Under the pieces are notes generated by a model, which saw nothing but the letters and a program-made list of their open reading frames with translations, was not told the origin of the DNA and searched no databases. This document shows positions 32,901 through 43,700 of a DNA stretch of 64,000 bases, piece after piece. The DNA comes from Cafeteria roenbergensis. Taxonomy: Eukaryota > Sar > Bigyra > Bicosoecida > Cafeteriaceae. The position numbers were made by a program, and so were the translations under genes. Each line of letters opens with the position of its first letter. Position 1 is the first letter of the stretch. The stretch covers positions 496,001-560,000 of the forward strand of contig VLTN01000014.1 in the NCBI GenBank assembly GCA_008330645.1. The letters run 5' to 3'.

Positions 32901-34460
32901 GATCTGCGATTGGCGCGGGGAAGCGGCGCCTCGCCACGTTCAGACTCGAGCCACGTTGCGGGGCAGGGCAGGGCAGGGCGGGGCAGGGCGGGGCAGGGCG
33001 GGGCAGGGCGGGGGGGCGGGGCAGGGCGGGGCAGGGCGGGGCAGGGCGGGGCAGGGCGGGGCGGGGCAGCGCGGGGCAGGGCAGGGCAGGCCGTAGTGCG
33101 GCGGGGCTCACCTCCTGGGGATACTTGAGTAGCTGCTCGTAGAGGCGCGCACACGCCCTGCTGAAGTTGGCGACCTCCTGGCAGTCCACGTTGACGTGGG
33201 TCTCTTGCGCGTCGGCGAGCTCCAGCAACACCTGCGCGGGCCGGTGGAGGGAACGCGCGGGAGCGCGTGAGAGCCGTGTGAGGGAGGGGGGGGGAGGGGG
33301 GGGCGGGTGCCACAGCTGCGATGGGACCGTGACAGGGGGCCGCGCGACCAAATGCAGGGTACCGGCCGGGGGCGCGGCCACAGCCCCAAGCATGCAGGGC
33401 TGCACCCGAGCGCGCGCCCAGCGCCGGCGCGTCGAGTGCGCCAGGCCTATGGGTCCGACTGGGCGCCCGGGGCGCTGCCGACCCACGGCTCACCCGTTGA
33501 TACTTGGCAAGCTGCGCGTGCGGGTCTGCGGCGGAGGGTACCCCGGCGCCAAAACCCCGTACGAAGGCGCGGAAGGCGCGGGTGGCGTCCCCCACGCGCA
33601 CGGTTGTGCCCCAGATCACGGCGTCGTCGTCTGCCTCATCGTCCTCGTCATCATCATCGTCGTCGCCGCCTCCACCGCCGCGTCCGCCGCCGCCTCCGCC
33701 GCTGCTGCCTCCATCGCCGCCGCTGCGGCCACGGGAGCGCCGGCTGCGCGAACGTGCGCTGCTGGACGACCCACGCGCGCTGCGGCGGGCGTCGCCCTCC
33801 GAGTCCCCTTGCGATGAGCGCATGAATCTGCGAGACGGCTGCCCGATGTCGCCGCGCACGTCCGACCGACGCGGGGTGCTGCATGGACGCGAAGCCAGGG
33901 AGGGGAGGAAAGGAGGTGGCAGGGGCACGACAAGCTGGCTATTCGCCGGCGGGGGGGCTGTGGAGGGGCGCGAGCACCGCTTGGAATCTGGCTGCTCGAG
34001 CGTTGGGAGCCACATGCAGGCAAGCCGCGAGGCGAACACGGCGGACGCCGAGCCCGGGACGATACGGGCGACGAGGCTCAAGACCAACAAGACACCGCCG
34101 TGGTCGCGAGGCCGGCGCTCACCGGTCAAAGCTGATTGGAGTGGCCGGGTCGAGACGGCGGTCGCTTCCGCGGGCACCGTCGTAAGGCGCCGGAGTGAGG
34201 GGCGGCGTGGCCCCTCCTGCGGCCGCAGCGGCAGCAGCAGCCGCGGCTCGGCCTTGCGAGCTCGCCCTGCTGCCGGCCTCGCTGGCGCGGCTGCGGCGCG
34301 AGGACGACTGCGGGGCGCGATAGGTGATTTCGCCCGGCGTGGCCGGCATGCTTGCAGACTCGCTGCCGTTGGGGCCGGGGGTGGCGGCCCCCCCCGCCGC
34401 GCCTGGGGAAGCCATTGCTCCATCCGACCCGCGAGCGTCGCCTTCGGAGCGAGATGACAT
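29991..34460 (-). CDS. MCM4: DNA replication licensing factor MCM4, nine exons
   Basis: This is a subunit of the MCM2-7 replicative helicase that unwinds DNA as part of CMG. Nine exons: 34460-34123, 33878-33494, 33231-33112, 32903-32284, 32047-31895, 31733-31574, 31324-30794, 30643-30263, 30137-29991. They join in frame to 944 residues; human MCM4 is 863. All eight introns (125-262 nt) read GTGAG...CAG. MCM4 identity rests on [16 protein letters not shown] in the N-domain, [17 protein letters not shown], the zinc-ribbon region ([15 protein letters not shown]...CPSC) and [14 protein letters not shown]. The AAA+ core has Walker A GDPGTSKS (about residue 579), Walker [10 protein letters not shown] (about 642) and arginine-finger region LLSRFDL (about 715). 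A winged-helix-like end ([15 protein letters not shown]) closes the protein. The N-terminal ~200 residues are Ser/Ala/Pro-rich with TP and SP sites, a likely CDK/DDK target region as in other MCM4s. It starts 299 bp from CDC45. Confidence 0.95.
32957..33095. repeat. GGGGCAGGGC tandem array in an MCM4 intron
   Basis: About 14 degenerate copies of a 10-bp unit alternating GGGGC and AGGGC fill most of the intron between MCM4 exons 3 and 4. The + strand is G-rich with many closely spaced GGG/GGGG runs, so it could form G-quadruplexes; the transcribed RNA carries the C-rich strand. Confidence 0.9.
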
Positions 34461-34759
34461 CGCGGCTGGCCGGGTGGGCGCGGCAACGCCGCGCCTGCTG
34501 GCTCGGTGGGCGACAGCGTGTGGGGGCTCTGCCCCCCAGCAGCTCTGCCGAGCGGTGCAGTTTGGCTGGAGCAGCGGGCATCGCCGCCCGGCCGGCGGAC
34601 GGCAGCCACGGCCACTGTGCCCGCTTCACAGCCCTGCCAGAAGCACCAGGCGCACCGCTGCAGGCGGCCTGCCCTGCGGTACCCCGGCACACGGCGCCAG
34701 CCTCCAGCCGCCTCCGCCGCGTTTGAGCTTGCTCGAGCGACCAGCGCGTGTCGTGCGGC
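34461..34759. promoter_or_regulatory. Bidirectional promoter region, MCM4 / CDC45
   Basis: These 299 bp separate the divergent ATGs of two CMG helicase genes and must hold both promoters. I saw no clear TATA box, E2F (TTTSGCGC) or MCB (ACGCGT) site. A GGCTCTGCC element lies at about 34525, with related AGCTCTGCC nearby. Confidence 0.6.
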
Positions 34760-37700
34760 ATGGCAGCCCTCGTGGCCTTGGATGACATCGCGGGCATGTA
34801 TGACGAGATCAAGACGTCGAGCCTCTCGGGAGACTGCAGCGTTCTGGTGCTCGTGGCTGCCGACTGCGACGCGGTTTGCGCCGCCCGCATTCTCACCGTG
34901 AGCGCCTGACAGGCCGGCGTAGCCGCGCCCCAGCCCCTTGCTGGCCGCGGCCCGGCGGCCCTGCTGCAGCCTCGCTGCCGCCTGTGGTCGGGGCGGTGGC
35001 CGGGGCTGCGCTTGCGCCCGCTGCTTCGGGGCCGATACTCGCGGCGGCTGCTGGCGCTAACTGCCTCGCATTCAAAATTGCTGCGTTTCCGGGCCTTGAT
35101 CGACCCGCTCCCCCGCCCTCGCCCGAGCCCCTCCCCCGGGCCGCGCTTCGCCTCACGCCCGCAGGGTCTCCTCAAGGCCGACGGCATCACCTTCCTGCTG
35201 CGCCCAGTTCGGTCTGCGTCACAGATGCAGGGCGCGTGCAAGGAGCTGTGTGCCGACGGCGCTGTGAGCACGGCCGACTCTGGCGCCCCGCTGCCCGCGA
35301 CGCGCCCGGCCGCAGTCGCCGCGAGACTGCATGTGTGCGTCAAGCGTCCCGCCGTGCTGCTGGCGCGCCCGCTTGCCCCGCAGATCAAGTCCGTCGTCTT
35401 CCTCAACTGCGGCGCGGTCGACTCGCTTGAGACAGAGGTACTCAACTGGCACCCGACCGTGCGTGGCTACGTGATCGACTCCCACAGGTGAGCGCATTGC
35501 CCGGTGCCTCGCCCTGGCTGGCCTGTGGCAGCTGCTCTGGGCTGCTTCGTCGCGCGTTTGCGCTGCGGGGCAGTTGCTGAGCTTGCGCCGTTGCACCTGC
35601 CGCGGCACGCCACGGCTCGCAAGCCTTCCTTTCCCCGGGTCGAAGGCCGCAGACCCGTGTACCACAAGAACATCAAGGGCCTGCCCTTGCGCGTGCTGGA
35701 CTCGGCAGTGCCCCTGGCGCTCACGGACGTGCCGTCGGACGAGGACTCGGAGCTCGACCTTGACGCCATCGACCCGGAGGCGGTGTCCGACGAGGAGGCC
35801 GACAGCGATAGCGACGGGGACGACAGCGACGACGACGAGGGCGTCGATGACGAGGACGACGAGGACGGGTACGCGGCGGTGCGGCGCGCGCGGCGCAAGC
35901 GCGGCAGAGCCGTCGACGCTGCGTCCGATGCCAAGCGCGGCCGCGGCCGGCACGCCTCAGACGCGGGCGTTGTCCGGTCTCGCCGGCACGCCAACGAGGC
36001 GGCGGCGCAGAGGCGCGAGCGCCGCCGTGCCCTCTGCCGCCGCGCCGCGCGCTGGCAAGCATACTATGCAGAGCACTACCAAGCCGCCCCCTCCGCCTAC
36101 TGCCTGTATCGCCTGGCAGCGGACCTCGGCCGCGAGCAGAACGACTCCCTGTGGATGGCCATCGTGGCCGTCACTGACGCATACTTTTGCGGAGCCTTCG
36201 GCGACGAGGACTATGAGGTGAGGCCGGCCCCGCCCGCCTGCCTGGTCGATTGATCGCCTGGTCGCCTGATCGCCTGATCGCCTGACCGCCCGATCACCGG
36301 CCCGCCCGCCCGCCCGCCTGCCACGCCTCGCAGAAGCTCATCGAGGGGCTGTCAGCTGACGTCGGCCGGTTCAACGAGGAGTCCGCCGCCATCGGCGACG
36401 GCACGGCGGAGGGCGCCGAGTCGCGCGACATGGGCGGCCGTCCTTCGTCGATCGCACCCGCAGGGGCGCAGGGCCACATCGCAGCATCACTGGAGCTGCG
36501 CCTGCCGCTGCTGCGCCATTGGACAGTCCTCGACGCACTCTTCTGCTCAGAGGACGTGGCCGCGTCTCTCGGCACGTGGTGAGTCAACCGCCCGCCCGCC
36601 GGCGCCCGTCGGCGACCGCCCGTCCAGCTGCTGTGATGTCGGCGTGATGTCGGCGTGATGGCATGTGATGGGCTGGGGCGGCCATGCAGAGCCCGGGGCG
36701 CTTGCAGAGTGCAGCCGCAGCGGCCCGCTTCGCCGCGCCGCTCCTCCCGCGCCGCCCACCGCGCCGCGCGCCTCGTCACCCGATCGCAAGACGCCCCGCC
36801 CCGCCCCCCCTCGCCACACCGTCCCTGAGTCTGGTGTCCCCGCAGGGATATGGACGTCGGCAGAACCGCCATTCTGAACCTGCTGGCCCGCGTGGGCATT
36901 CCGCTGGCGGAGTGTGAGCAGCCCTGGGCGCACATGAGCCGCCGGTCGAGGCTCGCGGTGCGGACGCGCCTGGCAGCCCGGGCCGCCCAGATGGGGGTGA
37001 TTCGGACGGAGTACCCATCCTTCACGCGGCAGATGGGATTCGGGGCCACAGTCGCGGCGCACGACGTCGCCCTCGCCGTGACGGCTCTGCTTGAGTCCGG
37101 AGGCGACGCTGGCGTCCTCGCCGCAGCGACGCTGGCCGATGAGGCAGCCGCCGTGGCGGCGGAGGCCGGGCTCTCTGCGGCAGCGGCCAGAGCCCTCGCC
37201 CCGACAGGGACGGCGGCTGCGTCGCGGGCGCCGGGGGCAGGCGCATCGGCGCAGCTCGACTCCTGGGCGTCGGGGTTCAGCCGCGCGTTCGAGGCTCTCA
37301 CCAACGGCGACGCCGGCCGGCGAGGCCTCCGGGCGGGAGTGCTTCTCGCGCAGCGACAGCTCCGAGGCATTGCCCGTCTCACGCCGCGGCTGGTGCGGTC
37401 GGCCGGGCAGCGGGCCTTTGCGGGCGTCCTCAACGTGGTGAGTCATACGGGCATCATGAGCACATCACGCGCACATCATGTGCGCCTAAAGCGATGTTGC
37501 GGCGCGGCGGCGGCCTGTGGCGGCAGTGCCGAGCTTCTCGCCGAGTCAGTAGACTCAGCTCTGCCAAGGACCCCCCACCGCCACCGCCACCGCCACCGCC
37601 ACCGCCACCGCCGCCGCCACCGCCAGCCCATTCCCGCGAGCAGCCGCACGTCGTTGGCATCAACCCCCGCGCCTTCCCGCCCTGCCCTGTCCCCTCGCAG

Positions 37701-39212
37701 CGCCGCATCGATGACCTCGCCGACGCCGACGCAAAAGTCTTTACGCAGCCGGCAGCGCTGGCGCAGCTCGGCAGAGCCGTGATTGCCAACGTCCGCGCGA
37801 CGGCCCTCATTCTCAAGCGAGAGGCAGAGCTGCGGTCGGACGCCACAGGCCGCCACGTGAAACCGCGCCTGCCTAGGGGCTACGGGTTGCCGTTTCTGTT
37901 TTGCGCCAAGGACGCCTCCAGCGGGCTCTACACCGTGGTGGGGCTGCCCTTCGAGGAGGACACGCGGGCAACAGCGACCAAGTCCTTCGCCCGCACGCTG
38001 GTGGACACAGCGTTTGAGAGCCGCGCTCAGTTTACGCATGAGGGGTTCGACGGCGTGTCGGTGTGGGTTGACGCGAGCCGGATTGACGTGTTCCTGGCTC
38101 ACTTGCAGCTGAGCACGCTGCAGGAAGGCGCCGACGCGACTGGGGGAGGGGCGGCCCGAGCAGGGGGCTTCGCTGGCGGCGGAGGAGGGGGAGGAGGAGG
38201 AGGAGGAGGGGGCGGTGCAGCTGACTGGGACGAGGACGAGGACCCGGCAGAGCCGGAGGACGACGCTCATCACGGAGGGTGGACCGGGCTGAGCGACGAG
38301 GAGGAGGACGAGGAGGAGGAGGAGGACGATGAGGAGGGCGACGGCAGTGGCTCGGCTGCCGAGGAGGAGGACGAGGCCGACGACGGCGGTCACGATGACG
38401 ACGACGATGAGGACGGCGACGGCTACGACAAGGAGGACGAGAGCGTGGCTGGACGCAGGAGGCGAGCCGGGGCCAGGCCGCCTCTCGCTGCAGACCCGGC
38501 GCCGTGGTCGGACCCCGCTCTGGGTCCCCGCGCTGGGCAGAGCTCGCCCGGGGCAGGCTCGCTTTCGGCCAGGGCCGCTGAGGTCGGGGAGCAGAGCTCT
38601 TCGCCGGCACGGCGCTCGCCGGGCCGGCTGCAGCTGCCGCGGACGCCGGGCTCGGCGGCGGGGTCAGACCCGCGCTCCCTGTCCGCATCGCGGCGCGGCA
38701 CGGCGGCGCGGGAGGGGCCCTCGTCCTCCAGCTCACGGCTGACCCTGTCCCCGGCCGCCGCCGCAGCTGCGTCGAGCGTTTTCCGGAAGCTCATCGATCA
38801 GGCGGCAGAGCCGTCCTCCTCGTCGCCGGCCAGCTCGCCAACCAAGGAACGCGTTGGCAGCGCCTGCGGCCATGCGAGTCTCGCCGAGGAGGCGGACGCC
38901 GGCGTGATCAAGGCGCGCCCCAGCGTGGCAGGGTCCCCGCAGCGCGGCGCCGCGCAGCGCGGCGCGGACCGAGCGGATCCAGCCGCCGGCCCGACGGAGG
39001 TGCGTGCGTTCGGGCTGGACGACGACGAGTCGCCGCCGGACGGGTCTGGGGAGGCGCTGGGGGCGTCGCTGCTGTCCGAGCTAGCGGCGCGCGTGGGAAC
39101 TCAGGACTCGTCATTGTCCCAACCAAAGGGGTCACAGGTGGCGGTGCCAGCGGGGGTCTCTGAGCAAGATGAGGATGACGAGGATCCGCTAGGGCTGGCG
39201 GACATGGACTAG
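34760..39212 (+). CDS. CDC45: CDC45 with long acidic C-terminal extension, seven exons
   Basis: CDC45 is the DHH-superfamily subunit that joins MCM2-7 and GINS to form the CMG helicase. Exons: 34760-34897, 35165-35263, 35384-35487, 35653-36217, 36334-36578, 36846-37437, 37701-39212, in frame, 1084 residues (human 566). All six introns are GTGAG...CGCAG, 116-267 nt. Matching blocks: VLVAADCDAVCAARIL, VVFLNCGAVD, GYVIDSHRPVYHKN (across an exon junction), an Asp/Glu-rich loop, RRRALCRRAARWQAYYAEHY, ADLGREQNDSLWMAIVAVTD and LELRLPLLRHWTVLDAL. The C-terminal core is TVVGLPFEE...IDVFLAHLQLSTLQ near residue 711. Beyond this lies a ~370-residue extension unknown in the human protein: a poly-Gly stretch, then Glu/Asp runs and Ser/Pro-rich sequence ending in DEDDEDPLGLADMD. 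The catalytic Asp/His set of DHH nucleases is not expected to be active in CDC45. It is head to head with MCM4. Confidence 0.94.
37574..37624 (+). repeat. CCACCG hexamer tract in a CDC45 intron
   Basis: About eight copies of CCACCG lie in the last intron of CDC45, roughly 75-125 nt before the acceptor. Because it lies in the intron it is probably not translated. Confidence 0.85.
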
Positions 39213-39808
39213 GTTCGTTCGCAGTGCTCAGCGCAGTGCCCCGGCATTGCGACGATGCTAAGATGCGTGTGTGGCGTCGATGCGTGAGACTTCGTGTCAG
39301 CGGGCGTGCGTGAGGTCGAGCGATTGCCCCCAACGGGCGCGCCCATGCACCAGCCATGAAACACCGCTGCCCGCCTCCCCTCACGCGCTCTCCGCTCAAC
39401 CGCCCGCCGCGCTCTCGGCGGGCGCCTGCTCGCCGCTTCTTGTGCAACGAGGCGCGCATTCAAGGGCGCCGACGCCCGTGGTGCCCACCTGGTCGGAGTG
39501 CAACCCCCGGCTGGCAGTCAGAACCTGTTGCAGAGCTCTGCAGCCAGGCAAGCGGAGGCGAGCCGGTGCTGGGGCGCCGCACTGGCGGCGGGTGTGCGCT
39601 CTTGGTCGCGGGCCTGCAGCAGTCGGCCGTCCACTGCACTCACCACTGGATGCGTCGCGGAATGGCAGGCCGAGGCGGCACCGGAGGCTCCTGGGAGCGG
39701 TCTGAATTGTTTGCTGGCGTGAGTTGGCAGTCGCAGGCGCACCGGCGTGGCCAAGGAAGACGGCGGGGTCCCACCACGCCCCGCTGTACGGCACTCTTTG
39801 ACCTTGTG
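39213..39808. other. Spacer, CDC45 3' end to BET1 5' end
   Basis: These 596 bp between two genes on the same strand have no recognised gene. An open frame runs in phase into BET1 from 39356 but shows no domain and is probably 5' UTR. Confidence 0.5.
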
Positions 39809-40276
39809 ATGGCGACGCAGTCTAGCGCAGCGGCAGCTGCCGGTCGCGGCGACATGGAGGAGGATGCCGCGGTTCGCGCAATGCGCGAGGAGAATGACGC
39901 TCTGACGCGGGACCTCGAGTCCAAGGCCGACCTGATGTCGCGCTCGGCAACTCGCATCAACCACGAGGTCCGGGACAGCATGGCGCTGCTGCAGTCGGTG
40001 GTGAGCGGACCTCTCTGCGCTCTGGGAAGGTCGCTGGGCGCGTGAGTGCCCCGGTGGGGAGCCAGCTGCTGAAGCCTCTGCGACGCCCGCGGCTCGCTTC
40101 CTGCGTCCTGCGATGCGCAGGGTAGCGGCGTGTCTCGAGCGCGCAGCGGCGTGGCGGGGGCGGTGGATGGTGTCAGCAAGATTGTTGCCGAGGGGGGAGG
40201 CACGCTTCCGCTGTGCAAAATGGTGGGCGTGATGGTGCTGCTCTTCCTCGTTGTGTGGTTCATCTTCCTGCGCTGA
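39809..40276 (+). CDS. BET1: BET1-type Qc-SNARE, two exons
   Basis: This tail-anchored SNARE is predicted to act in ER-Golgi vesicle fusion. Exons 39809-40000 and 40121-40276 join in phase 0 (intron 120 nt, GTGAGC...GCGCAG) to 115 residues; human BET1 is 118. The SNARE heptad region runs from about residue 20 to 90: MREENDALTRDLESKA, RINHEVRDSMALLQSV, then GVAGAVDGVSKIV after the junction. A single C-terminal membrane anchor follows (residues about 98-114, MVGVMVLLFLVVWFIFL), ending in Arg at the lumenal tip as in BET1 (IIKLR). SFT1, a close relative, is the main alternative. It is convergent with RPGRIP1L. Confidence 0.88.
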
Positions 40277-40774
40277 GGAGCAGCGCGCGCATGCGCGCGT
40301 GCACGGTGTGTGAGCGTGCGTGTGAGTACGTGTGGGGAAAACGGGGCCCAGCCGCGCGCCGGGCGGCCCAATCGCAACCCGGGCCCCGGCGTTGTCAAGG
40401 CCCCGCCTAGGGCGGCTCGGTGGAGAGCGCGTGGCTCGTGGCCGTGCCGTGGCGCCCCAGCCCGCCCCGGTGCTGGCAGCTGCGCCGTGCCCAACAGCGG
40501 TGGCCGGCAACTCCGCGCTTTCCGCGCGAGCAGTGCCCCCAGGCGACTAGCCGCGTGCGCCCCGCTCGGGACGATTGGCTGAGCGCACACTCGGTCGATC
40601 GCTGTGGCGCGGTTCGGCAGCCCCCGACAAGCTACGTTGCCCCAGGCACGCAGCGGCGCCCCCGCTCACACGCATTGAACGCACCCCAGTCACGCTCGCC
40701 TCACCTCACGCACGCAAACCAACCCCCAGCCGGAATGCCGCCCGCACCAGCGAGCTGGCAGCGACGGCCACCAA
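40277..40774. other. 3' spacer between convergent BET1 and RPGRIP1L
   Basis: This 498-bp spacer has no recognised gene. A CGATTGGCTG (CCAAT-like) element lies at 40571-40580; its significance here, at gene ends, is unclear. Confidence 0.45.
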
Positions 40775-43700
40775 TCAGATCTTTCCGCTGTGGTCGCCCC
40801 CGCCCCCCATGGCAGCGAGTGTGGCGCTGTCATCGCTCGCCTCACCTGGGCCGTCGTCGTCCGGGTCGCCGCCACCACTGCCGCCACCGCCGCCGCCGCC
40901 ACCGCCAGCAGCCTCCCACGACCGGCTCTTGGCCGTGCCTGCACGCTGCGCCACCTGCAGGGCTGCCAGCGCCGTCACCGACAGCACCGCCGTAGCCACC
41001 CCTCTGCCGGCCTCGTCTACAAGCTGCACCTGGCGCGCCAGCCAGTCAGCCCCTCCTTCAAGCAGCTCGCTCAGCGCAGCTCTGCCGCGACCGACCTCCT
41101 TCCCTTCTGCATCACATACCCGCACGGTCACCGCCCCATCAGCCGGTGAGGCACCGACCCTGCAAGCGGCTAGGAGCGCCCGTCTCGTGGGCCCGCTCGA
41201 CGCCCCGATGCCGCCAGCGCCGCCGCCGCCGCCGCTACCAGCACTGCTGCCAGCACCGGCACCGGCACCGGCGCCGGCGGCGTCTGTGCTAGGCCCGCAG
41301 GTCGGCCACGTCGCCCGAATGGACACCCCCTCCAGCTCCCGCGAAGCTGCCCGCACCGTGCCCGTGGACTCAATCCAAGCCACCCCATCGCCAGTGCCAC
41401 CGGCCGCGGCCGCCGCGGCAGCGGCCGTGCCCGCGGCGGGCGGCGGCCACAGCAGCCCGACAACCACCTCCGCCCCATCACCGCCCAATCTGTCCGCCAT
41501 CGCCCCCGTCACGCTCGTAAGCTTCATACGGACGAACCGCCCCTCGCGCGCGTCGGCGCCGCTCGGTGCAGCCTCGTACCGAAGTGCTGGCTCTGCCGGC
41601 AGAGCACCACCAGTGACGCGGCCACTCTCACCGCCGCTCGACGCCGCAGCCTTGGCCGCCGGCTGCTGCGAAGTGGCCGGCTCTGCCGTGGCGCCCCCGA
41701 CAGAGTCATCGGCTGAGCCGCTGGCAGAGCCGCCGACGTCGGGCTTCGGCTTCTCCGAGGCGCCGGCAGAGCCGTCCTCGCGTGGGCTGGGCTTGGGAGT
41801 GTCGCTCGTTCCTGACACGGTCAGAGGGACCCGGCAGAGCCCGATAAGGGTCTCCCGAGCGACGACCCAGGCAGGCATTCCCTCGGCGGCTGGACCCGAC
41901 GCCGCGGGCGCCGCCACGGCTGCAATGGTGGCCCACGCCGCTGCCGCCTGCTCGGCGGTCAAACCATGTGCCGAAGCCGACGTCGGCGTGCCTGCAGCGG
42001 CAAGGACTGCACGCAGCCATTCGCCGCCCTCAGCCGCACTGGCGCCGTCACCCGGCGGTCGCACGGACATCACCGCCCGAGCAACGCGCTCATCAGACCG
42101 GCTAGAAGAACCACCCTCTGCGGCAGAGCCACTCTCTGCGGCAGAGCCCGCTGGCGCCCTCAGGCCGGCAGCTGCAACCGCTGCCGCCAGAGGCACGAGC
42201 GCGGCAACGTCCACCTCGGGAGCGGCGCGCGCTGCCCTGGCCGTCTGATGGGCAACTGACTGGAACGGGATGGCGGCGCCAGTGTCGGTCCACCAAGCTG
42301 ACCCCTCGCTGCCCACTTCACCAGCAGCAGCACCAGCAGCACCAGCACCAGCACCAGCAGCACCAGGGCCCGACGATGCGTCGGCGGCGTCGGCAGAGCC
42401 AAGCCGTGCCCAGGCAGCGACTGCGTCGAGCTCGGGGCCCTCGATGGGGGCCCCGACCGCCTTCAGAACCCTGTCAAGGCGGCGTCGCGGAACAGTCGCC
42501 CGATCGTCGCTCAGCGACGTCAGCAGCCGGCCAGTGTTCCGCACCTCCCGCTTGCCCTTACTGGGCGAAGTGGGCTCGGTAGAGCCAGCCCGCGCCTCGG
42601 CGACCGCGGCTGCTGCTGCGGCAGCCCTGCCCCGGAGAATCGCCGGCACATCGGAACCGTCAGCGCCGTGCATCCAAGCAACAAAGCTCTGCCGGCAGAG
42701 CTCGGTGTTGTCTGGATGAAGAGTGACTCCAGCCGCCTCCGCCATAGCCCGGAGGGTCTGAGACGCCTGGGCGGACGAGGTTGGCGCCGCCGCTCGGGCC
42801 GCTGCGGCCCACGTGTCCGCTCCGCCGGCAGCCTTGGCACCCTCTGCCGCTGCATCGGTGGCAGGCAACCACCCAGCCATCAGCGACGCCGGCGTGACAG
42901 TGCCGGTGACGACGTCTGCGCAAAGCTTTGCCAGGATGGCGTCAGCTGACACCTCGGCGGCACGCACTGCCCGCAGCAACGACAGAGACGCTTCCCGCGC
43001 CCTGCCCTCGGCGGTTTCACCGTCCCAGTCAGAAACGACCGCCTTGTCGGTGTCCGCTGTCCACCGCGCGGGCACGGCGAAACCGCCAGCCGCCCCGGTC
43101 GGCAGAGCCCCAGCGGCCCACTTCCGCAAGAGGAGAGTGAGCCGCAGCGCATCGACGGCCCCGCCTGCGGCCGCCGGAGCGAGGCCCACCCCGGAGCACG
43201 CCGCGGCGACGACGTCGGCCTCTGGCTGCGACTCGTCGTCAGCGCCAGTGGCGCGGGAAGCTGCCGCCAGCAGCCGGGCCACGCGCAGCTGACCGCTTCC
43301 CACCGGCCTCTGCAGAGCGCCGATCATGCGAAGGGGGTCCCCGGGCCACGCGCCCAGGCCGTCGCCGCTCCAGCCGCCGGCAGAGCCGGAGAGATTGGAA
43401 GGGTCGGCGTCCTGAACGCGGACGTCGACCGCGGTGGCGGTGTCAGCTGACCGGAGCAGCCGGGAGCGCCGGCGCGCGGCTCTGCCGGCGCAAGCCGCGA
43501 AGGTTGCCAGCCACTTGTGCCCAGCGGTTTCACCGGAAGTGTCCGGTTTCGCCGACTGGTCAACAGGCTCTGCCTCTTTGGGCTTGGGCTCTGCAGGCCC
43601 GCCAGCTGGCTCTGCCTCAGGGGCTCCACCCGCCTCCGCAGGCTCTGACGCTGCCGGTTTGGCGGCGGCCGGGGATGGAACAGGAGAGTCCTTGCCGCCC

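Noticed and set aside
32891-34690. 599-codon minus-strand open frame over the MCM4 5' region
   Set aside because: It runs through three MCM4 introns and the promoter. Only the MCM4 exon 2 part shows homology, and splicing gives a full MCM4 instead.
34461-34759. E2F or MCB site between MCM4 and CDC45
   Set aside because: No TTTSGCGC or ACGCGT was found by eye; the nearest G/C-rich matches are expected in DNA of this composition.
39356-40045. N-terminal extension of BET1 in the same open frame
   Set aside because: The upstream ~150 codons are Arg/Gly-rich with no domain, and BET1 proteins are about 115-120 residues, matching the start at 39809.
40575-42248. 557-codon plus-strand frame opposite RPGRIP1L
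   Set aside because: It is low-complexity Ala/Pro/Ser sequence opposite the recognisable C-terminal C2 domain, so it is a shadow.
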